Numbered from the stretch's first letter, positions 8,369-18,342 are shown. The stretch: 64,000 bases of DNA from Mucilaginibacter gracilis (GCF_003633615.1 NZ_RBKU01000001.1:2046001-2110000), one strand, 5' to 3'. Notes: generated by a model not told the origin, from the sequence alone. A program made the numbers and translations.

Positions 8369-9169
8369 ATGAAACACTTCGGGCTAATAGGTTATCCGCT
8401 CACACACTCCTTTTCAAAAAAGTATTTTGAGGATAAATTTACGGCAGGCAAAATTACCGACCACCAATACGATCTGTTTCCGCTCGAACATATATCCGGC
8501 CTGCTGCCCTTAATACACGAATACCCCGACTTGTGCGGATTGAACGTAACCATTCCGCATAAAATAAGCGTGATGAAATACCTGGACTGGGTTAATCCCG
8601 ACGCTAAAGAGGTTGGCGCAGTTAACTGCATCCGCATATCCAGCGAAAGCCCGGTTATGGCGGCCTTTAACGGTGAGGTAGGTATAAAAGGTCACGATTT
8701 TAGGTTAGAAGGGTTTAATACCGATATTTATGGTTTCGAAATGTCGTTAAAACCATTGCTCACCAACGCGCATCAAAAAGCGTTAATACTGGGTAACGGC
8801 GGCGGCGCAAAGGCCGTAAAATTTGTATTGAACCAGTTAAATATCGAGTACACTTCGGTAGTGCGCAGCCACACCCCAAACACCATTTTGTTTACCGATG
8901 TAACCGAAGAGATGATGATGGAGCATAAACTCATCATCAACACAACGCCCTTGGGTACATCGCCCAACGTAAACGAATGCGCACCAATACCCTATCAATT
9001 TATAGGTAACGAGCATTTATTGTACGATGTGGTTTATAATCCCGAAGTATCGTTGTTTCTGCAAAAGGGCCTTGAGCATAACGCCACTATAAAAAACGGC
9101 TACGAAATGCTGGTACTACAGGCCGAAAAATCATGGGAAATATGGAACTCAAAAACCATACATCCGTGA
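8369..9169 (+). CDS. aroE: Shikimate dehydrogenase AroE
   Basis: Reduces 3-dehydroshikimate to shikimate with NADPH in aromatic amino acid synthesis. The start ATG at 8369 (MKHFGLIGYPLTHSFS) is chosen because the family begins exactly there; an in-frame upstream ATG at 8330 lies in repeat sequence. The shikimate-binding SFS and the NVTIPHK segment with its catalytic lysine are present, followed by GAVNCI, the nucleotide loop LGNGGGAKAVK and NTTPLG. Length is 266 residues, as usual. Its 3' end overlaps gldD by 37 bases in another frame. Confidence 0.96.
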   Translation: MKHFGLIGYPLTHSFSKKYFEDKFTAGKITDHQYDLFPLEHISGLLPLIHEYPDLCGLNVTIPHKISVMKYLDWVNPDAKEVGAVNCIRISSESPVMAAFNGEVGIKGHDFRLEGFNTDIYGFEMSLKPLLTNAHQKALILGNGGGAKAVKFVLNQLNIEYTSVVRSHTPNTILFTDVTEEMMMEHKLIINTTPLGTSPNVNECAPIPYQFIGNEHLLYDVVYNPEVSLFLQKGLEHNATIKNGYEMLVLQAEKSWEIWNSKTIHP

Positions 9170-9744
9170 GGTTTACTGCTTGGGTAATTGTACTGGCCAT
9201 GCTGTTATCGGCTTGCGGCGGCAACCGCGATTATTCGCCAAAGCCGCGCGGCTTTTTCCGTATCGAGTTTCCGGCTAAGGCTTACCAGCAATACAATGGC
9301 GGCTGCCCCTTTACTTTCGATTATCCAAAATATGCCGTTGTTGAGCTTGATAGTATGCGCGGCTCAAAACCTTGTTGGTTAAACGTACAGTTTCCGCAAT
9401 TTAAAGGCACCCTGCATTTAAGTTACGAGGAAATTACCTCCAAAAAAATGTTTAATGAGTTGGTTGAAGATGCCTACCTGTTTGCATCAAAACATACCGC
9501 CAAAGCATCTTCTATAGATGAAGCCTATATTGCCCACCCCGAGCGAAAGGTTTATGGCTTGTATTACACCATAGACGGTAACACGGCATCAAACGCCCAA
9601 TTTTTTTTAACCGACAGTACCCACCACTACCTGCGGGGCGCACTATACTTCCGCACCGAACCACGGCTTGATTCTATCCAACCCGTACTCACCTTTATCA
9701 AAAAGGACATGGATGTTTTGATAAAAACTTTAAAGTGGAAGTAA
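9133..9744 (+). CDS. gldD: Gliding motility lipoprotein GldD
   Basis: A 203-residue lipoprotein with a lipobox LLSAC ending at about residue 28, so it is predicted to be acylated and anchored in the envelope. The segment YSPKPRGFFRIEFP directly after the signal is the hallmark of GldD, a protein required for gliding and type IX secretion in Flavobacterium johnsoniae; its biochemical role is unknown. The start lies inside aroE (37-base overlap); an alternative ATG is at 9142. SprE and GldB homologues lie elsewhere in the window, so the motility set is scattered. Confidence 0.92.
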   Translation: MGNMELKNHTSVRFTAWVIVLAMLLSACGGNRDYSPKPRGFFRIEFPAKAYQQYNGGCPFTFDYPKYAVVELDSMRGSKPCWLNVQFPQFKGTLHLSYEEITSKKMFNELVEDAYLFASKHTAKASSIDEAYIAHPERKVYGLYYTIDGNTASNAQFFLTDSTHHYLRGALYFRTEPRLDSIQPVLTFIKKDMDVLIKTLKWK

Positions 9745-9793
9745 CATTAGTGTAATCCCTAATTGCTATTTTAGCAAACCTTATTCCTTATCA

Positions 9794-10666
9794 ATGAAAA
9801 ATATTTACCTTTTGCCAATGGCTATGCTCTTGCTTTTTTCGTGCAAAAGTAGAACCGCTTCAACCGTAACTCAATCCGATTCTGCCGCAAGTAAAGCAAC
9901 TTTAGTAAAAGAGACAGAAGATCTACGCAAGAGGTTTATGCCGATGATTGAAGGGGTCTGGGTTAAAAAGGTTTACATTAATTCAATTGTAAAAACGCGA
10001 TCGCCGTATCAATCACAGGCAAAATTGAATGACGTTGCGAGCATAATCGTTAAATTGAATAACTTAAAAAAAGATAGTATTATGGCCGGATATAGTTTGA
10101 ACAACCATGAGGGGGGTGATTTTACCGTATTTTTTAAACTGGGACTAAAACCAACGTCCCTCAAAACAAATTTGCCCGACTACGAAAATCAAATAAATTT
10201 TTACGAATTGGGATATAGTACGAAAGGCGCAGATACAAGTTTGATACTGTATCATTGCAATAAACGCAACAAAATAATAGATAGTGTTATTTATACCCGG
10301 GTGGTTAGATCAACATCTAGCACTGATGCAGGTTACGGAATAGACTATATTACCAATAAAAAGCTATTTACCGGCAAATACGAGTTGATTGATATTAACG
10401 GGCACAAATCCACAGTCAATTTTACTGACGATGGTAAAATATCCGGTTTTTTAAGTTTTGCAAAATATGATGTGAATACCGATTTTGTTGCCGGTCCGGG
10501 AAATAACATCGACGACATTATTTTTGATTTATACACCAATGTGTCTGCCGATTTTGCATACCGGTTTGATGCCGACACTTTAAAACTATTTAAAATCGAT
10601 TATAATGCCGATTCAACTTTATTAAACTTTGGCGATCTTAGATATAAATTAATTAAACAGAAATAA
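9794..10666 (+). CDS. Lipoprotein of unknown function
   Basis: A 290-residue predicted lipoprotein: the signal peptide MKNIYLLPMAMLLLFSCKS has a lipobox LFSC. The rest is soluble, rich in beta-type sequence, with a C-terminal repeat of short strands (GKYELIDINGHKSTVNFTDDGKISGFLSF) such as is found in lipocalin-like or META-like small barrels. I do not recognise a specific family. It follows gldD by 49 bases on the same strand and could share its transcript. Confidence 0.8.
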   Translation: MKNIYLLPMAMLLLFSCKSRTASTVTQSDSAASKATLVKETEDLRKRFMPMIEGVWVKKVYINSIVKTRSPYQSQAKLNDVASIIVKLNNLKKDSIMAGYSLNNHEGGDFTVFFKLGLKPTSLKTNLPDYENQINFYELGYSTKGADTSLILYHCNKRNKIIDSVIYTRVVRSTSSTDAGYGIDYITNKKLFTGKYELIDINGHKSTVNFTDDGKISGFLSFAKYDVNTDFVAGPGNNIDDIIFDLYTNVSADFAYRFDADTLKLFKIDYNADSTLLNFGDLRYKLIKQK

Positions 10667-10694
10667 CATTACATCACAAACCTGTGTAAATGTT

Positions 10695-10702
10695 TACTTT
10701 TG
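10695..10702 (+). promoter_or_regulatory. Candidate -7 element just before the MBL hydrolase
   Basis: TACTTTTG matches TAnnTTTG and ends only 4 bases before the ATG at 10707, so the transcript would be nearly leaderless. No good -33 TTTG is seen at the usual distance. Confidence 0.35.
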
Positions 10703-10706
10703 ATGC

Positions 10707-11348
10707 ATGTTACAAGTACAGGCATTTCCTAACAATCCTTTCCAGGAGAATACTTATATTGTTTTTGAGGATGGTGGCGATTGCGCCATTATTGACCCCG
10801 GCATGTACACCGCTGCCGAGCAAAACGCGGTGGTTAACTTTATAAAGCAACACAAATTAACGCCCGTTATGCTGCTGGCAACCCATTGCCACATCGACCA
10901 TGTTTTGGGTAATAAATTTGTTTTCGATCAATACGGCCTAAAGCCACAGTTTCATAAAGGCGAGTTACCTTTACTTAACGATGCCCCCACACGCGGCGCC
11001 CAGTTTGGTATGCGTTATGAACTTGGTCCAATGCCCGATACCTTTTTACAAGAAACCGGAACCATTAAATTAGCCAATAGCACCCTGGAGTTAATATTTG
11101 CACCGGGCCATTCGCCTGCTCACTTGTGTTTTTATGCCCCTGCCGAAAACTTTTTAATAGCCGGAGATGTGCTTTTTCGCGGCAGTATAGGCCGTACAGA
11201 TTTACCCGGTGGCGATTTTAAAACACTGATAACTAACATAGAGCAAAAGCTGTTGCCCCTTCCCGATAACTGTATTGTATATCCAGGCCACGGCGAGGAT
11301 ACCACCATTGGTTTTGAAAAGGCAAACAACCCTTTTTTAATTGATTAA
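10707..11348 (+). CDS. MBL-fold metallo-hydrolase (glyoxalase II-like)
   Basis: A 213-residue cytoplasmic metallo-beta-lactamase-fold enzyme. The metal-binding set is visible: THCHIDH near residue 54 (H-x-H-x-D-H), GHSPAH near residue 134, the bridging aspartate in IAGDVLF near residue 153, and YPGHGEDT near residue 193. This pattern matches hydroxyacylglutathione hydrolase-like thioesterases, but the substrate-binding C-terminal domain of true GloB is absent, so the substrate is unknown. It lies 12 bases before the permease gene. Confidence 0.9.
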   Translation: MLQVQAFPNNPFQENTYIVFEDGGDCAIIDPGMYTAAEQNAVVNFIKQHKLTPVMLLATHCHIDHVLGNKFVFDQYGLKPQFHKGELPLLNDAPTRGAQFGMRYELGPMPDTFLQETGTIKLANSTLELIFAPGHSPAHLCFYAPAENFLIAGDVLFRGSIGRTDLPGGDFKTLITNIEQKLLPLPDNCIVYPGHGEDTTIGFEKANNPFLID

Positions 11349-11360
11349 CCCCGCCCGCAA

Positions 11361-12587
11361 TTGAATACATCTATTTATATAGCCCGGCGATACCTTTTCT
11401 CAAAAAAAAGTACCCATGCCATTAATATTATATCGGGCATATCTATGCTGGGTGTTTTTATTGGCAGCGCGGCGCTCATTATTATACTATCGGGCTTTAA
11501 CGGGTTCGAGAAAGTTATTATCGAGCTGTTCAATAATTTTAGTCCGCAAATAAAAATTGAGCCTGTAAAGGGCAAAACCTTTAACCCCAACCAACCCTAT
11601 TTTAACGAGCTTCATAAAAATGCCGCCTTGTTTTCGTTTTCAGAGGTGCTTGAAGAGAAGGCCCTGATAGCCTACGGCGACCGCAAAACCATTTGTATTG
11701 TTAAAGGTGTTAGCACCGAATTTTTAAACAACACCGATCTGCAAAAGATAATCGTAGCCGGTAAGTTTAAACTCAACGCCCACAACCAGCCCTCGGCAGT
11801 AATAGGCAGTATTATACAATCAACCCTGTCGGTAAACATTAACGATCAGTTTACCGCTTTGCAGGTTTATTCGCCAAAGCGCAACGTAGTAAACTCAATT
11901 AATCCAGCCGATGAGTTTGTGCAACAGAGCATTTACCCGGCGGGCGTATTTTCCATTCAGCAAGATTTTGATAACATCGTAATCACGCCGCTATCCTTCA
12001 CCCGCGCTTTGCTGGAGCAACCGGTAGAAGTATCGTCGCTCGAACTTAATTTTAAACCCGGCACCGATGTTGATAAAATGCAGCAGGAAATACGGCAAAA
12101 GGCCGGGCCCGCGTTCACCATTAAAAACCGGCGCGAGCAAAACGAAGCTTTATACCGTATTTTAAACCTCGAAAAAGGGGCAACTTTTTGCATCCTCACG
12201 TTTATACTCATCATTGCTATTTTTAATATAGTAGGCTCGCTAACCATGCTGGTGATGGATAAACGTAAAGATATTGCCATTTTAAGCAGCCTGGGTGCAG
12301 GCCGGATGCTGATACAGGGCATCTTTTTTTTCGAAGGTATGTTAATCTCGTGGATAGGTTGTTTTGGTGGCATTGCGGTTGGCTTGCTGTTTTGCCTGGC
12401 GCAATTGCAGTTTGGCTTGATAAAAATGGGCAGTGCAACCAGCGTGCTTGATGCTTACCCGGTAGATTTGCAATTTAGCAACGTATTGCTTGTTTTTTTT
12501 ACCGTAACGGTTATATCGGTAATAGCGGCAGCAATTAGCGCAAGGGTTAGCGTACAAGGATTAGACGAAATCAAACAGGATTTGTAA
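11361..12587 (+). CDS. LolC/LolE-family (FtsX-like) ABC transporter permease
   Basis: Inner-membrane permease of 408 residues. One transmembrane helix near the N-terminus (residues about 20-45, GVFIGSAALIIILSGFNGFE) is followed by a periplasmic MacB-like domain of about 220 residues. Three C-terminal helices then begin at ATFCILTFILIIAIFNIVGSL, with the FtsX signature DKRKDIAILSSLGAGRMLIQGIFFFEG. This is the topology of the lipoprotein-releasing permeases LolC and LolE. No ATPase gene is adjacent. The start is TTG; no ATG exists before the first helix. Confidence 0.9.
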   Translation: MNTSIYIARRYLFSKKSTHAINIISGISMLGVFIGSAALIIILSGFNGFEKVIIELFNNFSPQIKIEPVKGKTFNPNQPYFNELHKNAALFSFSEVLEEKALIAYGDRKTICIVKGVSTEFLNNTDLQKIIVAGKFKLNAHNQPSAVIGSIIQSTLSVNINDQFTALQVYSPKRNVVNSINPADEFVQQSIYPAGVFSIQQDFDNIVITPLSFTRALLEQPVEVSSLELNFKPGTDVDKMQQEIRQKAGPAFTIKNRREQNEALYRILNLEKGATFCILTFILIIAIFNIVGSLTMLVMDKRKDIAILSSLGAGRMLIQGIFFFEGMLISWIGCFGGIAVGLLFCLAQLQFGLIKMGSATSVLDAYPVDLQFSNVLLVFFTVTVISVIAAAISARVSVQGLDEIKQDL

Positions 12588-12599
12588 ATTTGTGCGCCT

Positions 12600-12971
12600 A
12601 TGAAATCAAAATTAAAATTATCTGCCGCTTGTTTACTACTCCTGTCGCTGGCTGTAGGCTGTGGTAGTTCCGATAAAAAAAGTACTTCCGGTGTTGTTTA
12701 CAAAGGGGTTTATAAATTTGGCCCGCAGGAAAAATCGTTTAATGACTGCGAAACCGGAACCGACTTTTGGGCCACCGATAAAGCAGGACTTGAGCAGGAA
12801 TATGCTAAACTAAATTTCCAAAAACCTTACGAACCCGTGTATGTAGAGGTTGAAGGCGACAAAATAAAAGCCACCAAAGCCGATGCCCTTGATGCCCAGT
12901 ATGACAGCATTATCGTAATAAAAAAGATAGTTAAAATAACCAAGGTTATCCCGCAGGATATGTGTAATTGA
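12600..12971 (+). CDS. Small lipoprotein of unknown function
   Basis: A 123-residue predicted lipoprotein with a signal peptide ending at the lipobox LAVGC (about residue 21) and then a serine-rich linker. The mature domain of about 85 residues has two cysteines (NDCETG and QDMCN) that could form a disulfide, and a compact mixed alpha/beta pattern (short strands such as PVYVEVEGDKIKA). I do not recognise the family. It starts 12 bases after the permease gene, so it may be exported by that system, which is inference. Confidence 0.8.
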   Translation: MKSKLKLSAACLLLLSLAVGCGSSDKKSTSGVVYKGVYKFGPQEKSFNDCETGTDFWATDKAGLEQEYAKLNFQKPYEPVYVEVEGDKIKATKADALDAQYDSIIVIKKIVKITKVIPQDMCN

Positions 12972-12987
12972 AATTACAAAAATCTTG

Positions 12988-13084
12988 TCATTGCGAGGAA
13001 CGAAGCAACCGCACGGAGGCAATAATATTCACCCTCAATATGGGCTTGGCTTATGTGCGGTTGCCACGCTATCGCTTGCAATGA
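12988..13084. repeat. REP-like inverted repeat (TCATTGCGAGGAACGAAGC type)
   Basis: The left arm 12988-13014 begins TCATTGCGAGGAACGAAGCA. The right arm 13055-13084 is its imperfect inverse complement and ends GCTTGCAATGA. The loop is about 40 bases. It lies between two convergent genes (lipoprotein and PBP1A). This sequence class is widespread in bacterial intergenic regions; no gene is inside. Confidence 0.85.
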
Positions 13085-13105
13085 GAAGGTGAGAATACTT
13101 CCCCT

Positions 13106-15337
13106 CTAAAAATTCAACTTCTTATCAGCCTCCGTTGTTCCAGGTTGGTAGGCATTGCAATCTAAAGTAATAGTTAACGGCGTTTTTGGCTGGTCAAAAT
13201 CAACATTCTTTTTAATACCCAGGTCGGTATTGGCGTATACACGTTTCATGTACATGGCAAAAATGGGCAGTGCCGAGTTAGCGCCTTCGCCTAACGATGT
13301 TGAGCGGAAATGTATATCGCGGTCTTCGCAGCCTGTCCACACACCGGTAACCAGTTGCGGGGTAATGCCAATAAACCAGCCGTCGGAGTTGTTTTGCGTT
13401 GTGCCGGTTTTGCCGCCAATAGGGTTGTTTAAGCCGTAGCGATATTTTAAACGTGTGCCCGTTCCGTCTTCAATAACACCTTTAAGCATGTAGGTCATTA
13501 CGTAGGCGGTTTGCTCGTTTAATACCTGGGCCACTTTGGGTTTATTTTCGTAAAGTACGTTGCCGTTATGGTCTTCAATGCGTAAAAGGTAAGTAGGCTC
13601 AGTCCATAATCCGTGGTTAACAAATGCCGAGTAGGCGCCCGTCATGTCAAACACCGAAGCATCAAACGGACCCAAAAATACCGATGGGTAAGGCTCTATC
13701 TGGCTGGTAATTCCCATTTTTTTGGTGAGTTCAACAACAGCAGGTACGCCAACCTCTTTAAGCAAAGCAGCAGTTATCCAGTTTTGCGACCATCCCAGTG
13801 CCTGGCGCAAAGTTAAGTCGCCGGCGCGGGTATCGCCGGATGCGGGAGTATAACCATCAGGGAAAGTTACGGGCACGTTAGGGATAACCATACAAGGCGA
13901 GTAACCGTTTTCGATAGCTACAGCATAAGTAAACGGCTTGGCTGTGGAGCCAACCTGGCGCATACCTTGCTTTACCTGGTCGTACTTAAAATGTTCAAAG
14001 TTAATGCCGCCCACCCAAGCTTTAACGTAGCCTGTGGTAGGGTCCATGCTCATTAACGAATTGCGCAAAAGCATTTTGCAATACACAATCGAGTCGATGG
14101 GTTTCATGGTGGTATCAATATCGCCCTTCCAGGTAAAAATATTCATTTTGGTGGGTGTATTAAAATCCGCCTTAATTTCCTCGTCCGATTTTCCCTCCGC
14201 TCTTAACTCCCGGTAGCGGTCGCTGCGGCGCATTCCGGCATCAAGTAGGGCCTTAAAGGTAGGTATGCTTTTCCAAAGGCTTATGCCTTTCCAGTGTTGG
14301 TTAAACTGGTTTTGCAAAATGCGCATGTACTCTTTCTGCGCTTCTTCGGCATACTCCTGCATGGTGGCGTTAATGGTGGTATATATTTTCAGTCCATCGC
14401 GGTCAAGGTCATAAGGTTTGCCATTATTGTCTATTGATTTTTCTTCAAATATCTTTTGTACGTCTCTTTTTAAGTAATCCCTAAAATAAGTGGCGAGGCC
14501 CTCATTATGGTCAACCGGTCTAAAATCAAGGTTAAGGGGTTTTAATTTAAATTCGTCGGCCTGTCCGCTGCTCAAATACCCGGCTTCGGCCATACGGGTT
14601 AAAACCAGGTTACGGCGTGCAAGGGCTTTATCGGGATGCCGTATTGGCGAATATTTGCCTGTGCCGTTAAGTATGCCAACAAGCAGTGCAGCTTGGTCTG
14701 GCGACAGCTTATCGGGAGTGGTATTAAAATAAGTACGTGCTGCCGATTTAATGCCGAAGGTACTGTAGGCGCCAAAATCAACCGTGTTTAAATACATGGT
14801 GATAATTTCTTCTTTGGTGTAGCGGCGCTCAATTCTAACTGCAGTTATTAATTCTTTTAATTTTTGAGGTAAACGCTTAATAAAGCTATGCTCGCGCCCT
14901 TTTTCCGAAAATAAATTAAGTGCCAATTGCTGCGTTATGGTACTGCCACCTTGTTTGCTTCCAAATAGGTTATGAATAAAAATGGTAAATATGCGGCTAA
15001 AATCTATACCCGAATGGTCGTAAAAACGCTTGTCTTCAGTCGCAACCAAAGCGTTAATAACGTTGGGCGATATATCCTTATAATTTACGTTCGACCGGTT
15101 TTCTACGTAGTAAGTGCCCAGCTCTTGCTTGTCCGACGATAAAACAATTGTAGCCTGGTTACTTTTAGGGTTTTCCAGATCGCGGAACGACGGCAGTTTG
15201 CCAAATATCTCAAACGCGGTAAGCAATATAATGATAACAACAAATGCAAAACACGCACCTATAAATTTCCATACAAACCAATTGTATCGCCTAATATCCT
15301 GGGGTGTTAATTTATTATTTTCGGTTTTAATCCACAT
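13106..15337 (-). CDS. Penicillin-binding protein 1A (bifunctional PG synthase)
   Basis: A class A PBP of 743 residues that polymerises glycan strands and cross-links peptides outside the inner membrane. After a transmembrane anchor (about residues 25-48), the GT51 glycosyltransferase domain shows ATEDKRFYDHSGID with the catalytic glutamate, GGSTITQQLALNLF, and RRYTKEEIITMYLN. The transpeptidase domain has the three expected motifs: STAKPF (active-site serine and lysine), SQN, and KTGTT. Nothing is missing. Its start is close to the stop of the SprE-like gene upstream (3 bases), so the two form a transcription unit. Confidence 0.95.
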   Translation of the reverse strand: MWIKTENNKLTPQDIRRYNWFVWKFIGACFAFVVIIILLTAFEIFGKLPSFRDLENPKSNQATIVLSSDKQELGTYYVENRSNVNYKDISPNVINALVATEDKRFYDHSGIDFSRIFTIFIHNLFGSKQGGSTITQQLALNLFSEKGREHSFIKRLPQKLKELITAVRIERRYTKEEIITMYLNTVDFGAYSTFGIKSAARTYFNTTPDKLSPDQAALLVGILNGTGKYSPIRHPDKALARRNLVLTRMAEAGYLSSGQADEFKLKPLNLDFRPVDHNEGLATYFRDYLKRDVQKIFEEKSIDNNGKPYDLDRDGLKIYTTINATMQEYAEEAQKEYMRILQNQFNQHWKGISLWKSIPTFKALLDAGMRRSDRYRELRAEGKSDEEIKADFNTPTKMNIFTWKGDIDTTMKPIDSIVYCKMLLRNSLMSMDPTTGYVKAWVGGINFEHFKYDQVKQGMRQVGSTAKPFTYAVAIENGYSPCMVIPNVPVTFPDGYTPASGDTRAGDLTLRQALGWSQNWITAALLKEVGVPAVVELTKKMGITSQIEPYPSVFLGPFDASVFDMTGAYSAFVNHGLWTEPTYLLRIEDHNGNVLYENKPKVAQVLNEQTAYVMTYMLKGVIEDGTGTRLKYRYGLNNPIGGKTGTTQNNSDGWFIGITPQLVTGVWTGCEDRDIHFRSTSLGEGANSALPIFAMYMKRVYANTDLGIKKNVDFDQPKTPLTITLDCNAYQPGTTEADKKLNF

Positions 15338-15340
15338 GGG

Positions 15341-18247
15341 TTAATAATGTTTTTGGTAGAAGTCAAAATAGCTATCTAAAGTTTTCTTGTCAGCTAATTT
15401 ATCCAGATTTTCCTGGGTAATAATAAAAAAGTTGTATTTATCTGCCGTTACCTTCATAATATCGGGCAGTAGGGGCGCAATGGCACGTGCGTAATCTTTA
15501 GCGGTAGCCAGGCTACCAAAGCGGCCAACGTATATAAGCTGATGATCGGCAACGGGTTTTAACTGGTGTTTAATGGTGGTATTAGGCGGCAGGTTGGCCC
15601 TGTTAAACTGCCCTATACCAAACCGCGACGATGCCATACTGGTAGTAGCCGTATTTACGTTGATAACAAAAAAGTACTCGGTACTATCCTTCATGTTAAA
15701 TATAGAAGGTGCCTCTTTTACAACCTCGGCTGGTTTGGCGGCATTTACCACTGGCGGCGTAACAACAGTTGCTACCGTTGGTGCAACGGGTTTGACGGCT
15801 ATTGGGGTTACTGGTTTTTTAACGATTGGTGTAACGGGTTTAGCCACGGCAGGCTGCGTTTTGGCTATAGGCTGCTGCCTTGGTATATAGGTATTATCAA
15901 CATGAATTGGCCTCAGCAAAAAGGCTATCTCGTTAGGGTCGCTATCGGTTAATACCGGGTTGCGTTGCTGCATATCGGCCTGGTTGGCATCAATAAATAA
16001 AAGGTGCAATTTTACCAGTGGCGTTATTAGCCGGTCGTCCGGAAATTTATCGGCAATCTCCTGCAGCTCTTTACGGAAGGGTTCGATAGTTTGCGAGTGA
16101 CCCAAAGCAACCATGCGCAGGTAATAAACCTGTGGACTTAAACTGTTACCAGGGTATTGTTGCAGCAGTTCATCGGCGCGTGCGGCAGCTTCGGTATATT
16201 TGCGGTTGTAAACCTGGTCAAACAACTGGTTGTAGAAGGCTGTGTATTCGGCGTTTTTATCATTCAGCTTTTGATTGAAATCCGGGTCCAGAATAACCTT
16301 CGCAAAGTTTGATTCGGGATATTTGGTGAGGATCAAATTTTTGTAATAATCGGATTTAGCCGCGTCAATATCGCTGTAAAGCCGGTACAAGTTGTAATAT
16401 ACCGATGCGATATTAATGTTATCCGGAAAACGGGCCAATATCTTCTCGTAAGTAACTATAGCTTCTTTTTTATCGTCCAGTATGTCGCGGTAAAAATTGG
16501 CAATATCGGTATAAGCATTTAAAATGCGGGTGTTTGATTGCTGCATTAAAGCCGGGGTAAGCGGCACGCTTTGCAATATATCTTGCTGAAGCCGGGTTGA
16601 TAAAACGTTATCATTTGTTTTTTGCGATTGATTTGAATAGGCCATAGAATTCAAATCTTGCAGGGTTGCAGCCAACTGTACATTATTAGTTTCACTGCCC
16701 GATTTTACACTCCGGCGCCAGTTATCGGCCAGTTGCCTGTTTCCCCAAACCCTTTTAAAATCGGTAAAACCCTGGCTAACGGCGCTGGTGTTGTAAAAAT
16801 AAAAGTTGCCGCTAACAGTGCCACCACCTGCGCCGCCGCCTCCGGTACTGCTACTTGGCAAACCACCCGGGCCTCCACCTTTAGAACCTCCGGGCTCGTT
16901 AAGTTGGTTAGGGTTTGTGTACGCCCCGCTGTTACTCAAGGCATTGTTGGTATTGTTGCTTATGGTTTGTTGCTGCAAAATTAACGCGTTTACCATGGCC
17001 GTAATTTTAGCTCCTCGAGCAGCTTCGTCCATTTTGGCCAACATTTGCAGGGTATCTTCGCGGGCAATAATTTGCAGCCTGTCGGTTAGTAATTGCAGGT
17101 TGGCGGCCTTTTTGTAAATGGCCTGGTAACCGGGGTAATTTGGCGAAAGGCTAACCAGCGTACTATCATAATACTTTTTTGAACCCTGATAATCGGCCAG
17201 GTTGTTAAAATCAATATCGGCAATGCGCAGGTACGACAACCCTTTTTGATTGAGATTTTTTGTGCTTTTGCGGATAGATAATTTAAAGTTTTTAATGGCC
17301 TCCTTAATATTACCCTGTGCTAAATACAATTCGCCTATCTGGTAATAAATCTGGTCTATAAAATCAACATTCTTGTCATCCTTCAATAATCGGCGTAAAG
17401 CATCAAGGCGGTTAATTTTTTGTCCGTTTTGTTTTTCCTGTATGCGTATGCGGTTAAGGCTGGCATTAAAGGCCATCTCAAAGGGCGCGTTGCTGTTTGC
17501 TATGCGGGTATAATTTAAAACAGCGTCATCGGGCTTGTGGTTATGCTCCTGTAATTGGGCCAAAATAAACGTCCAGCGCAGCTTGTGGGTAATATCATGG
17601 CTGTAGCGGATGGCTTGTTTTGCCATAAGCTCGGCATCTTTGTAATGCTCGGTATAAAGGTCGTACTGTAGTTTGGTAGCATAAACATCGGCAATGTTTT
17701 GTTGCTTAGGGAAAATGTTAACCAGTGCCGTATCTAAAGTAGTATCGGCAAGGCTTAACTGATTGATGCGCATTAAAGCGCGGGCCTTCCATACACGGGC
17801 ATCCTGCACCATGCTTTTTTGGCGCGGGTAGGTTTGTATCACATAGTTTAAAAACTCTATCGAGTTAAAAAAGTTGGCCTCCATGTAATTGGCCTTGCCC
17901 AAAACCATGTAGGCATCGGCAATGTAATGGCTTTGCTCTTTATTGGCAATAATGGTGTTAGCTTTGGTTATGGCCTGCTCCAGCATTTTATCGGCGGTTG
18001 CGCTTTTAGCCGTAGTATCCGGGTAAACGCTTAAAAACCTGTCGTAAGCATCAACGTATGATACCGCATAGGCGGCTTGTTTTTGCGCCAGTATCTCGTT
18101 AGCATTAAACAGGATGTTGTAATGCGCCGTAAGGTTTTGCATAGCACGGTTAAACCTGCTCTCTTTCTCCAGCGTGCAACCGGCCAACAGCAATGCCAAT
18201 AGTCCAAAATAAAGGTTTTTTACAGGTTTATATATTGGTAGTCTCAA
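15341..18247 (-). CDS. SprE/PorW-type gliding and type IX secretion lipoprotein with TPRs
   Basis: A 968-residue lipoprotein (lipobox LLAGC near residue 24). The segment just after it, NRAMQNLTAHYNILFNANE, resembles the start of SprE/PorW, which is needed for type IX secretion. Many TPR-like helix pairs fill residues about 60-390 and 540-770. A glycine-rich linker (near 455-475) separates them. The C-terminal part has a proline/valine low-complexity stretch (PVTPIVKKPVTPIAVKPVAP) and then a SPOR-like domain of about 90 residues. The family name rests on layout and N-terminal motif. It precedes the PBP1A gene by 3 bases, coupling secretion and wall synthesis genes. Confidence 0.8.
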   Translation of the reverse strand: MRLPIYKPVKNLYFGLLALLLAGCTLEKESRFNRAMQNLTAHYNILFNANEILAQKQAAYAVSYVDAYDRFLSVYPDTTAKSATADKMLEQAITKANTIIANKEQSHYIADAYMVLGKANYMEANFFNSIEFLNYVIQTYPRQKSMVQDARVWKARALMRINQLSLADTTLDTALVNIFPKQQNIADVYATKLQYDLYTEHYKDAELMAKQAIRYSHDITHKLRWTFILAQLQEHNHKPDDAVLNYTRIANSNAPFEMAFNASLNRIRIQEKQNGQKINRLDALRRLLKDDKNVDFIDQIYYQIGELYLAQGNIKEAIKNFKLSIRKSTKNLNQKGLSYLRIADIDFNNLADYQGSKKYYDSTLVSLSPNYPGYQAIYKKAANLQLLTDRLQIIAREDTLQMLAKMDEAARGAKITAMVNALILQQQTISNNTNNALSNSGAYTNPNQLNEPGGSKGGGPGGLPSSSTGGGGAGGGTVSGNFYFYNTSAVSQGFTDFKRVWGNRQLADNWRRSVKSGSETNNVQLAATLQDLNSMAYSNQSQKTNDNVLSTRLQQDILQSVPLTPALMQQSNTRILNAYTDIANFYRDILDDKKEAIVTYEKILARFPDNINIASVYYNLYRLYSDIDAAKSDYYKNLILTKYPESNFAKVILDPDFNQKLNDKNAEYTAFYNQLFDQVYNRKYTEAAARADELLQQYPGNSLSPQVYYLRMVALGHSQTIEPFRKELQEIADKFPDDRLITPLVKLHLLFIDANQADMQQRNPVLTDSDPNEIAFLLRPIHVDNTYIPRQQPIAKTQPAVAKPVTPIVKKPVTPIAVKPVAPTVATVVTPPVVNAAKPAEVVKEAPSIFNMKDSTEYFFVINVNTATTSMASSRFGIGQFNRANLPPNTTIKHQLKPVADHQLIYVGRFGSLATAKDYARAIAPLLPDIMKVTADKYNFFIITQENLDKLADKKTLDSYFDFYQKHY

Positions 18248-18342
18248 TATCAGTTTAGTTAGAGTAACAAAATGTTTAGCAAATATATTTGATATATTAA
18301 TTGTTTAGCCTCAATTTTTTACATTATTCAAATTGATTTAGA

